Shown: positions 1 to 11,629, counted from the first letter of the stretch. The stretch: DNA of 64,000 nt from Mixophyes australis (GCA_036250195.1 JAVHZZ010000010.1:81575257-81639256), one strand, 5' to 3'. Notes: a model not told the origin generated them from the letters alone. Translations and numbers: made by a program.

Positions 1-599
1 GATATCTATACATTATTAACAGGTGATTCACATAAATGTGTCAGCCTGTTATTCTGGGAATAACCAGCAGGTGAGGCACTTGTACAAAATGTTCCAAGTG
101 TACACTGTACAATAAACTGGAAGTTTAATGATAAACCAACATTGGTGTGCATATACTTCAGAAAAACGAAATGTTACGCTCATAGTGGAGATGCCACTCT
201 CCTTAAATAATGCCTGATTTAAACTATATTTGGGATTTATAGCACTACAATCCTTTTTTTTAATGCTTTAAGAGAACACTTCCAATAGACACACACAACT
301 TATGAGGCCTGTTTATCGTTATTCATCTCTCTGACTTGAAAGGGTAACTTTTTAGTACCGGGATAATATATTACTTTTTTATCACTATTTACCACTATTT
401 TTGCTTTCACAACTGAGCAGTACTTAATTGCCATGGCGAAAGCTAACCAGAGTGATAAGAGACTTATAATCATTATCAGCATTTGTTTATAAGACGCCAC
501 AAACTCCACAACGTCCAGTCATGACAGTCATCATACAAAACACATGGACATGAATAAACATATAAACAACTAAACACAATACCAAAACATGGGAGTGCA
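1..599. other. Unclassified non-coding stretch
   Basis: AT-rich sequence with no domain, repeat boundary or convincing exon. The one 69-codon frame on the minus strand (300-509) has a hydrophobic segment but no family I recognise, and it could easily be chance. Confidence 0.5.
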
Positions 600-2250
600 T
601 CTAGAAATCATAAAATTATAAAAAAACAAGCACAAGTTAAACAGAAAATCATAAGAGACATGCAAATAGAAAATAAACAATAAGAGGTACCTATGAAGTA
701 GACAAGATAGTGGGACAAGATACATAGGGTAGAGAGAGCACTGCTTGTGAAAGCTTGCAATCTAGAAGGAGGGAGGATCAGAGACAGTAGGGTCAAATGG
801 GACACAAGTAGGATGTAAGGAGGAGCAAGTACAGGGAGTGGACAAGGAAGGCTCATGGAGGTAGGGTGGGGTAGGATTTAGTGAAGAACTGAGTTTTGGG
901 AGATCATTTGAAAGATTGGAGGTTGGGGGAGAGTCTGGTTTGGAGGCAGGGAGTTCCAAAGGTGGGGAGCAGCACAGGAGAAGTCTTGAAGGTAGGATTA
1001 AGAAGCGGTAATTAGAGAGAGGAGAGGAGGTCGAAAGTGTATAGAGGGGAGTGCTTTGCAGGTGAGGGTTAGCAGCTTGAATTGAAGTCGGGCAGGCATA
1101 GGTAGCCAGTGAAGAGATTTGCAGAGTGGTGCAGTGGATGAAGAACAAGAGGAGAGGAAGATGAACCTCTCCGCTGTATTCAAGACAGATTGTAGTGGTG
1201 AAAGATGGGCCAGCTAGGAGGAGGTTGCAATACTTGAGGTAGCAGATGATGAGTGAACGGACCATGGTTTTGGTTAGGTCCTGAGTGAGATAGGGTCATA
1301 TTCTGGCAATGTTATGTAGGAGGAGGTGACAGGATTGTGAAAAGGATGACTGGAGTGAAGATGAGGGCAGAGTCAATGATGGGACCAATGCAGCAGGCAT
1401 GAGCAACAGAGGTGAGTGTGATATTATCACCATAAGGGAGATGATAGGATGGCTAGTGATATTAGTAAGGAGAAAGATGAACATATTGCTTTAGACATAT
1501 TAAGTTGGAGATAGCTTTGACAGCGGTGCTAATGGGATTCACGATGCTGTAAACACCGACAGTGAACTTTACCATCATCAATTACCTCCGTGCGTTGGCG
1601 CTTTAAAAACATAAATGTCCAAGTTGCAAGTTACGTCATTTTCAAGTGTCGGCCGCATCGGAAGTGGTCTGTGTCTGTTTACAGGTAAGAAGGTATTATT
1701 ATCATGTCGCTCTGTTCACTTTTGTAATAATTATGTAGCTTTAAACACCGTCTGTGTTTATAGCATCACATATTAGTACTACACCCATTGACACATCTAA
1801 ATGGAAATGGTGGAGAGGCAGTTGGACACGTGGGATAGGAGAGAAGGAGAGGGGTTGGAGGACGAAAGGTAGATTTGGGTGTCATCATCATAGAAGCGGT
1901 ACTTGAGTAAGAAGGAGTTCATCAAGTGAAGAGGTGTTGATTAGTATGAGTAGAGGGCCAAGAACAAAGCTTCGGGGAACCCTAAAAGATAGAGGAAGCA
2001 GAGAGGAGCAGGAGCTACAAATGGAGACACAGAAGGAGTGATCATAGAGGTTGAAGGAAAACCAGGAGAGGATAAAAGGCCAAGGGAGTGAAGAGTTTTA
2101 AGGAGGGCAGGGTGATTGACAGTGTAAAAAGCAGCAGAGAGGTCAAAGAATATGAGAATTAAGAAATGACACTTTGACTTGGCTACAAATTAGATCATTG
2201 GTCACTTTATTTAAGACAGAGCAGGATTTGAATAACAGGGTGAATAGAGT
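600..2250 (-). mobile_element. L2-like LINE, reverse transcriptase and 3' end, decayed
   Basis: Read on the minus strand this is the 3' half of a CR1/L2-group non-LTR retrotransposon; these insert by target-primed reverse transcription. Visible parts are the palm motif near 2120-2150, the second catalytic box near 1885-1900, and the family's C-terminal LHWLP...LQFKLLTLTCKAL block near 1060-1120. The palm motif reads AFYTVNH where intact relatives have AFDTVDH, so the first catalytic Asp is lost. The second box reads YDDDTQIY instead of YADDTQIY. Frames are broken throughout and the 5' part is missing. The same family occurs at 42643-43507, 57250-57700 and 63268-64000. Confidence 0.75.
1521..1790. 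mobile_element. Small element nested in the L2-like LINE
   Basis: A 270-bp block interrupts the LINE: LINE similarity stops near 1520 and resumes near 1795. Its ends are imperfect inverted repeats, starting CAGCGGTGCTAATGG on the left and CAATGGGTGTAGTACTAAT on the right when reverse-complemented, and continuing to a shared TAAACACMGAC block. The CA[A/G] start suggests hAT. Flanking 8-mers do not match, so the exact ends and class are inferred. Confidence 0.5.
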
Positions 2251-2404
2251 TTGGCCGACGTGGATTACAGTCACCAGTGTGACTTTATCAGTACAATAAA
2301 ATATTTATACCAGAACTTGTGGGTGAATTCCCTCCAAAGCACCTATGGAGTCAGGCCAAGTTCAGGCTGTCAGGAGGAGCAGTGAGTTTATTTCAGAGTT
2401 GAGT

Positions 2405-2560
2405 CACCATCATCATCATTAACAATTAATTATATAGCGCCAGCAAATTCCGTAGCGCTTTGCAATCGGGAACAAACACAGTAATTGAACAATACTGTGT
2501 AATACAGACAGACAGAGAAGTAAGGGGTACCTGCTTGCAAGCTTACAATCTATGGGGGTC
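2405..2560 (-). mobile_element. L2-like LINE 3' tail fragment
   Basis: Begins with an ATC-rich tail and the block TATATAGCGCCAGCAAATTC, then CGTAGCGCTTTGCAATCGGG. This is the reverse complement of the 3' end of the plus-strand LINE at 43370-43507. No coding part is attached. Confidence 0.75.
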
Positions 2561-3837
2561 TCAAACACATCTGGACAAATAGGTGTCGGCAATCTGTGGA
2601 ATTACAGACTGCTGGTTTTTAAATCAGTTGGGGGAGTCCAGCACCGGCAATGTGATGAGATGCCTGGTATAGGCCTGTGAAATGCCTGAACGGTGGGTCA
2701 TCTGGAGATGCCTCAGAATGTCTAGTAGAGCCGCATCCGCAGCTGAGTAGAACAGGCCTAAATCACCACGTCAGAGAGGTTCCTGATCCTTCAGGAGAGC
2801 GTATCAGAGGACTGATTCTATAAGGAGAAGGCACATTTTGAGGAAGATGGAATTGGACTTGACTGGCATAGTTCATGAGAAGCCAGCCTTAGACCTATCA
2901 ATAAGGAGGCCCCTGCTCTGTTCTACTGGTCATTAGTAGAGGCCCAACAAATGCAAGGAACTGGAAGCCTAAACTTGAGCATTTACACTGCTGTTACTAG
3001 AAGAGGCAACACTGTGGTGTAAGCACCACCACAATTCTTGATAAACAGGCTCCCCCATATTTAGCACTGTTGGGGTTATCGCCGTCAATAACAGGGTTTT
3101 CATCCGCAGTTACCTCTTTAGCACACAGGTGAAAGCAAAGGCAAGCTCTTTTGCCTACGAAAACAGCAATTTTGTCTGCAGAAGGACTTTTGAACACTTG
3201 ATAAGTAGTGCCCACACTTTATTACACTGTAACAGTAGCTCAAATACCACATTTAAATTCCAGTAATATATAAACACATTATAATAACCCATTACATCCC
3301 TAGCATTTAAAACATCATTAACTTTGCAACATAAAGAGATTTAGCAGTATAAAGATATTTAGAGTAGATTTACAAAAACACATTATGAGTCTTATTGTTT
3401 GAACAACTTCCTAATTACGTTTGTAAAATGGCGTAACAGTAATCCAGTCCCTGAGGGCTTTATTTCCTCTTGTGTTTTTTTTTTTTCAGGCAGCTATGTC
3501 ACAGTTACAGTATATGATTCAGTTATTTTCCTTTTTCAGCGATTTTGGGCTCTTCTGGTATCTGTTAATGATCTTTTGCAGTCCAGTCCACATGCCTCCT
3601 GCTAACTAAGGATTTCCAGGAACAGAGGGGGATGCTTCATGGAATCCCCCTCCCCAACTGTAACTGTGTGACAGATTCCCTGGATGTATTCATATCCTAC
3701 AGCAATCTGATTCAGCCCACAGTGGGGAGGGGGATGTGAATGGAATACAATGCAACGCCAGAATCTAGTCACCATCAGCAGGGGAAACATGACGTTATGA
3801 CATTGTGCTAAAAGAGCTTATAACTCATAACGTCTTC
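2561..3837. other. Unclassified non-coding stretch
   Basis: No recognised repeat boundary or protein domain. Short open frames at 2997-3215 (minus) and 3399-3605 (plus) show no family signature. A T tract lies at 3476-3487. Confidence 0.5.
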
Positions 3838-3909
3838 TGAATGAGTTCTCTGTACAGCGCTGCGGAATTAGTGGCGCTATATACATAAATGGTGATGATG
3901 ATGATGATT
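3838..3909 (+). mobile_element. SINE 3' tail fragment
   Basis: Matches only the last ~70 bp of the full SINEs seen elsewhere: GAATGAGTTCTCTGTACAGC, GCGGAATTAGTGGCGCTATA, then a GAT-repeat tail. The tRNA-like head is absent. Confidence 0.75.
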
Positions 3910-4817
3910 GAACAGCAGATAGAGGATAGGTACTATAATGCCCTTTGAAGAGACAATTCCCAGCATGACTAGAACACTTCTAAAACTGTGCCAACACATT
4001 ACCCAATAAGAGACACGACATTACACGCACTGCTTTTTGCAAGTACGCACTGTGAAAAACAAATTTCTTTTAAAAAAGCAACAGAGCATCCGCTAGTCCT
4101 TTTCTTACAAGGCACAATATACTCATGAGCATTACACACAGGTTAACATTGTTCTTGTTGGTTTGTTTTCATCCAGCACCATAAGTGATTCTGACTCACT
4201 GAGCGGGAAGAGAAGATCCTGGGGGAGCCCTGGCCACAACCTCCGCAGAGTACTGAAACTGCATGTTTTCTGAACTGCAAAACTATCCAAGACATCACAA
4301 AACAGAACACAATTGCAATTTACTAGCACCCTCACCTTGCAGTATAGTAAAATCTTTACCCACAGACATCCTGTATTTGGGCTAACACATGCTGTACAAA
4401 ATGTGGCAACAGTTCCCTTCTATCACATAAGTTATAGATCTGCCTGGAGACCCCTTCCTGGCCCTGCTCTACCAACAGATATGTAAACCATCCTCCATGC
4501 TTGAACACATATGATGCAAACATGTAAGACAATCTAGATGTCAGAGCATTATTTTATGTTATAAAATAAAGAACCTGGATTTCCGGGATCACACACCCTA
4601 GGAAGGTGGCCGATTACTGAGTCAGCCTCTTATTTTTCCATTCACAGTTTTTTGGCCCCACTAACTCAAAAGGGAACAACACATGTGTCCAAAGGACACC
4701 AGTTAATTTGCCAAGCGGCTGTCTGCACTTGGCCAGGCCACACCCCAGCAGGATCAGACCATTCGCAGTCTAAATATGGTGGGAAGTCTAGTCCCCAATA
4801 CACTACCCCACCAGATA
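3910..4817. other. Unclassified non-coding stretch
   Basis: No domain or repeat recognised. The frame on the minus strand at 4132-4335 lacks any recognisable motif. Confidence 0.5.
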
Positions 4818-4996
4818 TTAATGTTGTGTATACTCATGACATGAAATGCCAATACTGTGCATACTGCCGAAATGAAGTATCAATGTTGTGTATACTGCTG
4901 ACATAAATGGTCAATACTGTCTATACTGATGACATGAGGTTCCAATAAAGTCTATATTGTTGACAGCAATGGTCAATTATCTGTGTACTGCTTAAA
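4818..4996. repeat. 31-bp minisatellite, about 6 units
   Basis: Diverged tandem units of 31 bp, each starting CAAT and carrying a TGTRTATACTG-like centre and GACATRAA. Units begin near 4850, 4881, 4912, 4943 and 4974. The period is seen directly; no function is implied. Confidence 0.75.
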
Positions 4997-5127
4997 GGGG
5001 CCCCTTTTCCCTGACAGGGGGGCACAGTTTAAATTTTGCAGTGAATCCGCAAAGTGGGCCTTCTCCATCCACCTCTACTGTTGTACAGTTAATCAGCTAT
5101 TCCTTTGGTAGTCATTTTTGCAAATCA
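4997..5127. other. Spacer between minisatellite and hairpin
   Basis: No feature recognised. It includes a GGGGCCCC palindrome near 4998-5005. Confidence 0.4.
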
Positions 5128-5322
5128 CATACCGCCACTGACAATGACGTCAATTCAAAGGGCGACAGTTACATTGCTGCTATTAAGGGGGCAATGCGAG
5201 GACCCAGCCTGTCAACCCTGTCGAAAAAACATTATACAGCCACCGAGTCCTCGCAGTGCCCCCTTAATAGCAGCAATGTAACTGTCGCCCTTTGAATTGA
5301 CGTCATTGTCAGTGGCGGTATG
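5128..5322. repeat. Near-perfect 76-bp inverted repeat (foldback)
   Basis: The left arm 5128-5203 and right arm 5247-5322 are reverse complements over 76 bp with one mismatch (AAT against ACT in the GGGGGCA.TGCGAGGAC block). The loop is 43 bp. Each arm holds GACGTCA, a CRE-like hexamer plus one base. No internal coding is present. It is probably a foldback MITE, but the 4-8 bp just outside do not form a clear target duplication. Transcription across it would give a long hairpin RNA. Confidence 0.9.
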
Positions 5323-5754
5323 TTGTCTTGCCGGGATTCCTGCATGCTACTCTTTCATCAACTCAGTATTTGCTGCATGTCATAATTACAGCATTCACTA
5401 TCTTCATGTCGCTCCTACTCTTGTTGGAATTATCTCATTCGCACATTCGTACCCCACTCGGTTATTTAAGCAAGTGAATTTGGTGATGTGCAATGCATTT
5501 TATACTTTCGTATTCAGAGCTAGAACGGCACTGAAAGCAGCAGCAGAATTTATTTAAGACATTCAAGGGGTCCCAGACATAGAGTACATTAGTGGGCCTC
5601 CAATTCCCAAACTTGAGAGTGTATCTCAAAAGTAGGGTGCAGCAAGTATTCTTGAGAGCAATTCTATTAGTACAATTCTGTGTGATGGTTTATTAAGTTT
5701 TTAGCATTTGAGGATTAGAGATCTTTTAGGAATCAGACTAATGTAAGAACAATA
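5323..5754. other. Unclassified non-coding stretch
   Basis: No repeat or domain recognised. The frame 5297-5557 has hydrophobic runs but overlaps the hairpin arm and lacks family signatures. Confidence 0.4.
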
Positions 5755-6086
5755 GGCCTGATTCATTAAGGATCTTAACTTGAGAAACGTCTTATTTTAG
5801 TCTCCTGGACAAAACCATGTTACAATGCAAGGGGTGCAAATTAGTATTCTGTTTTGCACATAAGTTAAATACTGACTGTTTGTTCATGTAGCACACAAAT
5901 ATCAACTTTAAATTTCAGTGTACAAATAAACTATCAAGTATTTGTGTGCTACATAAAAAAACAGTCAGTTTTTAACTTATGTGCAAAACAGAATACTAAT
6001 TTGCACCCCTTGCATTGTAACATGGTTTTGTCCAGGAGACTGAAATAAGAAGTTTCTCAAGTTAAGATCCTTAATGAATCAGGCCC
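5755..6086. mobile_element. Palindromic MITE, GGGCCTGATTC family, copy 1
   Basis: About 332 bp with terminal inverted repeats that extend through nearly the whole element. The left starts GGCCTGATTCATTAAGG and the right ends CCTTAATGAATCAGGCCC. Both arms carry the block CTCCTGGACAAAACCATG and meet near the TTTAAATTTCAGTG centre. There is no coding sequence. Harbinger type is inferred from the 3-bp duplication at a sister copy (48007-48339). Confidence 0.85.
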
Positions 6087-6826
6087 TATGTCAGTGCCAG
6101 TATGTAGAGTATAAGGTTGAGGCTAGTATTTATTTTTTAACTGAAGTGTTTAGGTTCAGATTTCACTGCAAACAAGGGATTTTGTGTCAGGAGACTAAGA
6201 TAGAAGCTCTCCATCCAGATAATGGTTGGCCCACAAACACGGTGGATGCAGGACAAATGCCCCGTTTTCCTCTTTAATAAAAAAAAAAGACTTTGAGAAG
6301 CAGTATCATAATGCTGCAGGAGTCATCTAAAAATGTTCTCACAGTATTCTACTAACACCCTAATGCTGTCACATATCAGGCTGTAGGCCTGCTCCCTCCA
6401 ATGATCCTGCTTATAAATCAGTAGGAGACAGGTATAGTCAGTTGGTAGAAGGGTAAGTCATGTGGAACAGCAGTACCTAAATTAAAGTTTTACTTTATTT
6501 GTATTCACTGGTTCTTTAATTAACTGAATTTTTCTGTATATTGTAATTTTGAGTTTAGTTGCGCAATCCCTGGGTAAACCTGGGCTATCATTGACCATCA
6601 ATTTTTCTACTCCTGGTGTAATGTAAACTGACACATAGGGAGATAAAAGGCTTGCCAATAACTCAGTTACCTGTTACCAAGCTTAGCTGTGTAAACACTG
6701 ACTGGAACTTCAAGATTACGGAGGCTGTCATATTAACTGTTTGCTGGAATACTTGTGTATGGAAACACAGGGATGGAGAATATGATGTTATATATTTCCC
6801 TGATTGAAAGTATCATTATCATGTAT
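6087..6826. other. Unclassified non-coding stretch
   Basis: Nothing recognised beyond a short A tract at 6280-6289. Confidence 0.4.
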
Positions 6827-6834
6827 TGTTATTG

Positions 6835-7091
6835 CATACTTGCCAACATTTCTTTTTCTTTTTCTGGGAGATGCCGGCTGGGACGTGGGCGTGCAGGGGG
6901 CGGGGCGGCGAAATCGCGTCATTTTGGCCCCGTGACGGGGCCAAAATGCTAAACGCCGCGATTACGGGTGAATCGCGGCGTTTAAACTGAATTTTTTCAC
7001 ACTTCCTATCAGGGAGATTGCCACACTCGTCCGGGAGACTCTCGCAAAATGCGGGAGCCTCCCGGACAATCCGGGAGAGTTGGCAAGTATG
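6835..7091. mobile_element. hAT-type MITE, CATACTTGCCAAC family, with 8-bp TSD
   Basis: The 257-bp element starts CATACTTGCCAAC and ends GTTGGCAAGTATG. It is flanked by an exact 8-bp direct repeat, TGTTATTG, at 6827-6834 and 7092-7099, the hallmark of hAT insertion. The inside is GC-rich with two short palindromes (around 6926-6944, and an AAACGCCGCGATT pair) and CCGGGAG repeats. There is no open frame of note. Sister copies are at 58967-59405 and 61678-61961. Confidence 0.9.
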
Positions 7092-7099
7092 TGTTATTG

Positions 7100-7875
7100 C
7101 CTAGCACAGCTGAGTGTTGTCGATTAAATACCTATCCCACATCTGGCATGCAGGGATGCAAAGCTCCAAAACTCATCCGACGTTGTACTACAGCAGTATA
7201 GCAACAGCCTAATGCTTTCAATTATCAGGATGGTAGAAGACTACAGGACTGAAACTTTAATGTACGGATCTGCATGAGGGAGCCTCTGGTAACCGGCACT
7301 GGATACTTTGGGGTGCAGAGTCTAGTGCTCTTTCTGGCTTTGACCACAGAACCAGGTGACTTGCACTCTGCTGCACAAGGATCACAGGTCGCAGCCCCCA
7401 AATGAACCTCAATAGAAGACTGCTGACTAATGCACAAAGTACAAAATAACAAGACAGACTGAAATACAAGACAAGCCAAAAGTCAGGTGCAGGTAGAAAT
7501 GAAGCACAGTTGGCCAAGATCAGGATCAGAATTTCAGGATCTAATGGTACTACACCAGGGACCACATTAGTACAGGGTTTTTCTCATCTTTACATGTAAT
7601 TGTTTGAAGAACAATGTATTTACAAAGTCAACCAAAATCTGGTCTTCTACAAATGGTACGCAACGTAGGTTGACAAGCTGTTTTTAAAACAGCAAGGCAA
7701 CACTAAGAGAATTCTGCATTTTGTGAAGTCTCTAAACCAAAATAGAAGTTGTTTATTTTTCACCTAGAAACACAGCATAAAAGACGTTGACTATGGGGAT
7801 GTAATTCCACATCACAACACTCAATATAAGATGATAACGAAAACATTTTTCATAATAACTATCGGTACAATGTAG
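7100..7875. other. Unclassified non-coding stretch
   Basis: Minus-strand frames at 7225-7565 overlap in different phases and show no known domain. The GAACCAGG / CAGGTGCAGG-rich composition resembles frog LTR sequence, but no ends or duplications are visible. Confidence 0.35.
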
Positions 7876-7958
7876 ATCATCATCATCAGCTATTTATATA
7901 GCGCCACTAATTCCGCAGCGCTCTACAGAGAACTCACATTAGTCCCTGCCCCATTATG
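7876..7958 (-). mobile_element. SINE 3' tail fragment
   Basis: Reverse complement of the SINE tail: ATC repeats, TATATAGCGCCACTAATTCC, GCAGCGCTCTACAGAGAACT, then AGTCCCTGCCCCATT. Truncated before the SINE core. Confidence 0.75.
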
Positions 7959-8259
7959 CAAATAGCTACTTAGAATTCAATAGTAGCCACACAAATAATG
8001 TTGGCTAACTGACATCTCTTTCAGCTAATTTCTAAGAAGTTCGGAGGGATTGTACTAATAATGAAGATTTTGATCTATAGTCTAAAGTTTTATCGCAATA
8101 GTTTGCAGACACAAAATATCCCAAAGGATTGATTAAAAGTTCTAACCAAAGGGCAACGTACTATGCGCAGAAAGAGTGTTTGGGTAATTAAAGACACAAC
8201 ACGGAGGAAACCGATAACAGGCCAACAAACACAAAAGAAGAAGGATCCACTCTTAAAGA

Positions 8260-8634
8260 ATGAATTACATACAAGACCTAGTTATTTATAGAGGAGCACA
8301 CAACTTCAAGAAAAATATGGCCCAAAACAGTAAAACAAAAATTGTAGTTGCTTCAGATGGAAGTAGCTTCAGATGGGAGGTACCAAGGTATCTCTGCTGT
8401 TCCAGTATTCAACATTGTAGGTTTCCCCTTTACTCGTCTACCATGGGCACATCATGGCCTATCCAAAGGAGAATGAATTGCGGAACAGACTATATTATTT
8501 ACAATGTTGAATGCTCTCGTAAATTGCAGTATAATGGACGTACAATACAGCCCCTAAGGAAAAGATTGAACAAACGTGGGCAAAAGTGCAAACCAGGTCA
8601 ATGCAGCACAATGTTTTGCTATTCATCAAAATAG
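8260..8634 (+). pseudogene. Penelope-like element fragment with GIY-YIG endonuclease
   Basis: The 124-codon frame ends in a segment (residues about 73-106) reading CGTDYIIYNVEC...LQYNGRTIQPLRKR. This fits a GIY-YIG nuclease core: the first Tyr pair (YIIY), a Cys pair around it, and the Y-x-GRT block with the catalytic Arg region. In Penelope retroelements this domain follows the reverse transcriptase, and the preceding RGAHNFKKNMAQ resembles the linker before the Cys block. In the GIY-YIG block the usual YIGRT reads YNGRT. No reverse transcriptase is seen upstream, so this is a truncated relic. A chance match is possible because the domain is short. Confidence 0.55.
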
Positions 8635-8639
8635 ATCTC

Positions 8640-9119
8640 ATTATCTTTCATTCCCATGGAACTGGCCACCCAAAAAGATTCAACAGACAGATTCCAACTA
8701 GAAAGAAATGATTTTGGTGTGAAATTTAGCACAAATTGAGTTTTGCACCTGAACAGGCCATTTCACAGAAGGCGCGACGTTCTGCACGTTATTTTGCTAT
8801 CATTGTAAATTTAAGCAGCAATAGATAAAGTCAGCAGACCACTAGTTAGGTAGTCTTGCAGTTAAAAGGTGTTAACAATGTAAAATGTCAGTAAAAAATA
8901 GGTACTTCAGTAGGCACTTCATTCCCTTTGTCTCACAACTTATTTTCTGGTACTAAAAAAAATCTTCTCTATAAGAGTTTGCAAGAAAGGCTTAGCTAAG
9001 TCCCAGAGGACTTGTATTTCTGTCTGGAACAAAACTGGATAACAATTTGTTTGGCTTTGATCTGCGGCGGCTGATATGCACAGAACCTCCGCCATCTGCT
9101 TTCTCTTACAGGCTACCAT
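8640..9119. other. Unclassified non-coding stretch
   Basis: No repeat or coding signature recognised. Confidence 0.4.
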
Positions 9120-9480
9120 TGCTAATCAGCCAGGATGTGTCTTCTGGATCTGTTGGATGGGCACATGACCGCCCAACTGTGACTTCCCTCGAGGGGTTCT
9201 CCTCAGGAGTTTTCTGATTGGATCCTGTGGATTTAAAAGGCACGGAGTGCAGAACCTATCACGGCTGGTGATAGCAACCATGCTCAACCTGCTGCTCGTT
9301 TGCTGTTCTTCTGGCTTCTGATTTCTGCCCTGTTCCTGGTGTTTTCCTTTGTGCTGCCTGTCCTGACCATTTGGCTTGTCTACTGAAATCTTTCTCACTG
9401 TCTACCTGGATAATAGGTTGTCTCCTAGGATTCTCCTTGCTCCCTGCCCGCCCTGGCCTTTGACTTGTCTATCAGACATT
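9120..9480 (+). repeat. LTR-like sequence, unresolved ends
   Basis: The composition is that of a frog Gypsy-type LTR: GATTGGATCCTGTGGATTTAAAAGGCA (CCAAT-like and TATA-like context near 9217-9242), followed by CTGTTC/CCTGACC/TTTGACTTG motifs. No partner LTR, primer site or target duplication is found in the window, so the call rests on composition alone. Confidence 0.3.
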
Positions 9481-9559
9481 ATGTAGCAGTTGTTTCTTGG
9501 TGATGTACTTTGATACATCTATTACCATAATATCGGTAATAGTGCACAGGCCCCATTAC

Positions 9560-10429
9560 ATTTTACAGTAACGCGGTCAATTGAATTCTACCCTAGGAAT
9601 GACACTTAATGCTATCCAGTGCTTGGTTCTATGGAAATCCTTCAGAGGATGACTGAGATGCAGATTGTCAGGATAACCAGGTTAGCTGGGAAGATGGAGA
9701 TCCAGGTTTTAAGGTGGATCCAGGTTTCCAAGTATAACAGGTGACTGCAGGTATAAGGATGTATGGATTGCCTAATAAAGCTGAAAAGCTGGAGACTCTG
9801 CTTTTCCAAATTAGACAGTGGACTGCAGATATTGGATGTCTAGAGGCACCAGATGATCCATGGGAGAATCAGGCAAACATAGAGTCAGGCAAGCCAGGGG
9901 TCAGATGAGATCCACAAAAATACCAGGGAGTAAGCAGGAGCAAGGTCAAATAAAGCCTTGGGGCTAGATTTACTAAGCTGCGGGTTTGAAAAAGTGGGGA
10001 TGTTGCCTATAGCAACCAATCAGATTCTATCTTTCATTTATTTAGTACCTTCTACAAAATGATAGCTAGAATCTGATTGGTTGCTATAGGCAACATCCCC
10101 ACTTTTGCAAACCCGCAGCTTAGTAAATCTGGCCCCTGGTCTGGGACACAAGATGAGGTGCAAAAACGTAGTAACAAGCATGAATCAAATACCAGGGAGG
10201 AAGTCAGTGTCAGCTCACAGGAGTTTTCACAGGGAGACCAGCAGCAGTGACATGAACTGGCCAGGTTTGCAGGGAAAGGCAGTGTCATAAAGACCAGACA
10301 CAGCTGATCATGATCCAGATGCATTGATGAGAACTCAATCCCTTGCAGGCCAAAACAGATAAAGGCAAAGCAGCCTTTAGGGAGGAGGTGCTGAACTGCA
10401 GCCAGGAGCGAATCATGCCACTTTCTTCT
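9560..10429. repeat. Possible LTR or retroelement relic split by a MITE
   Basis: Purine-rich sequence with many CCAGG/CAGGTCAGG-like words, as in antisense Gypsy LTRs of frogs. It continues on both sides of the MITE at 9960-10136. No ends can be fixed and no domain is visible. Confidence 0.25.
9960..10136. mobile_element. Palindromic MITE, GGGCTAGATTTAC family, copy 1
   Basis: A 177-bp foldback. The left end GGGGCTAGATTTACTAAGC mirrors the right end GCTTAGTAAATCTGGCCCC. Arms extend about 70 bp through GATGTTGCCTATAGCAACCA and ATCAGATTCTA. Each arm has a CCAAT box (CAACCAATCAG and its complement). Flanking trinucleotides (TTG and CTG, or CTT and TGG) do not match exactly. Confidence 0.85.
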
Positions 10430-10719
10430 CATCATCTTCATCATTTATTTATACAGCGCAACCAATTCAGCAGCACTGTACAGAGAATAGTTGCCCCATT
10501 TGGGCTTACAGTCGAATTTCTGTAATACACACACACATACTAGTGTTCATTTTGTCAGCAGCCATTTAACCTACCAGTATGTTTTTGGAGTGTGGGAGGA
10601 ATCCGGAGCACCCGGAGGAAACCCATGCAAACACGGGGAGAACATACAAACTCCACACATATAAGGCATATGTCAGGAGTCAAATTGTGAGGCAGAAGTG
10701 TTATCCACTGTGCTGTCCC
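10430..10719 (-). mobile_element. tRNA-derived SINE, full-length but diverged
   Basis: Reverse orientation: a degenerate ATC tail, then the GCGC tail block, a CA-rich stretch, the conserved core (CAGTATGTTTTTGGAGTGTG, GGAGCACCCGGAGGAAACCC), then the head ending at CACTGTGCTGTCC. The core is the one shared by V-SINE-like families of fish and amphibians. It is older than the 30062 copy by its mismatches. Confidence 0.85.
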
Positions 10720-11589
10720 CTTAAAAACTACATGTACTGTATGTGTGCCTAACTAGCACAGAACATGTGTATCCCAGTAAAATAGCATCTTGAATAATTT
10801 ATTAAATGTAAAAAAACATAAAAATAACAAAACATTTCTTTGACTACTCAAGCTTTACATTAATGATTATACTGTTAATATTTGTTCATTTATTTTATAA
10901 TATAATATTTTTGTATGCGTTCTGATGTGACCTTATATTAGATAAGCGTATACTGCAGTCTGTTCTGTCTGCGTAAGGCAAGTACCATTTAGACAGAACA
11001 TACCTACACCCAGATTCAAATCGAATATGGATTTGAATACAGTCAGAACTATGCTCAAGTTCCGTGCTCTTTCTTAAAACGCAACTTGCGTGCAGGTTGC
11101 TTCCGAAAATGAATCAGACCCAGTGTCTATGGATGGTAGAATGCAGATGTAAAATCGTTGCTTAAATTGCTTTGCATATATGCAAATTTGTATTGAAAAT
11201 GTATTTTGATATATTATAGTTGCAACATTATATTGTAGGTTATTATGCACAAAATCAGTTTTTGCTACTGTATGATACTCGTGAAAGCCATTCACAGATT
11301 CGTTAATAATTTGTGTATTGCAGTTCCAAGGGCTATGACCAGTGGTGGAAGTGGGGGTGTATATGGTGGCATGCCATGCCGCCACTTCTCCCACTGCCTT
11401 CATTGTAGCACTAGGTGCCAAATTAAATGTATTTACATTCCCATTACATTGTTCATACCACCATTTCTAAATTTTGACTTCAACCACTGGGTAAGACTAA
11501 TACCCTTCTCTAGCACAACTCCGGGAAAGAGACTGTATCCAGGCAATAAGGTATTTACTGGTATCTATGCCCCTGCTTGTATACCCTTT

Positions 11590-11629
<40 letters not shown>

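Noticed and set aside
762..1484. Three separate small proteins on the minus strand
   Set aside because: Parts of one decayed LINE reverse transcriptase in different frames.
7225..7565. Possible exon on the minus strand (84 and 102 codons)
   Set aside because: Two frames overlap, neither shows a domain, and no splice-site pattern or partner exon could be supported.
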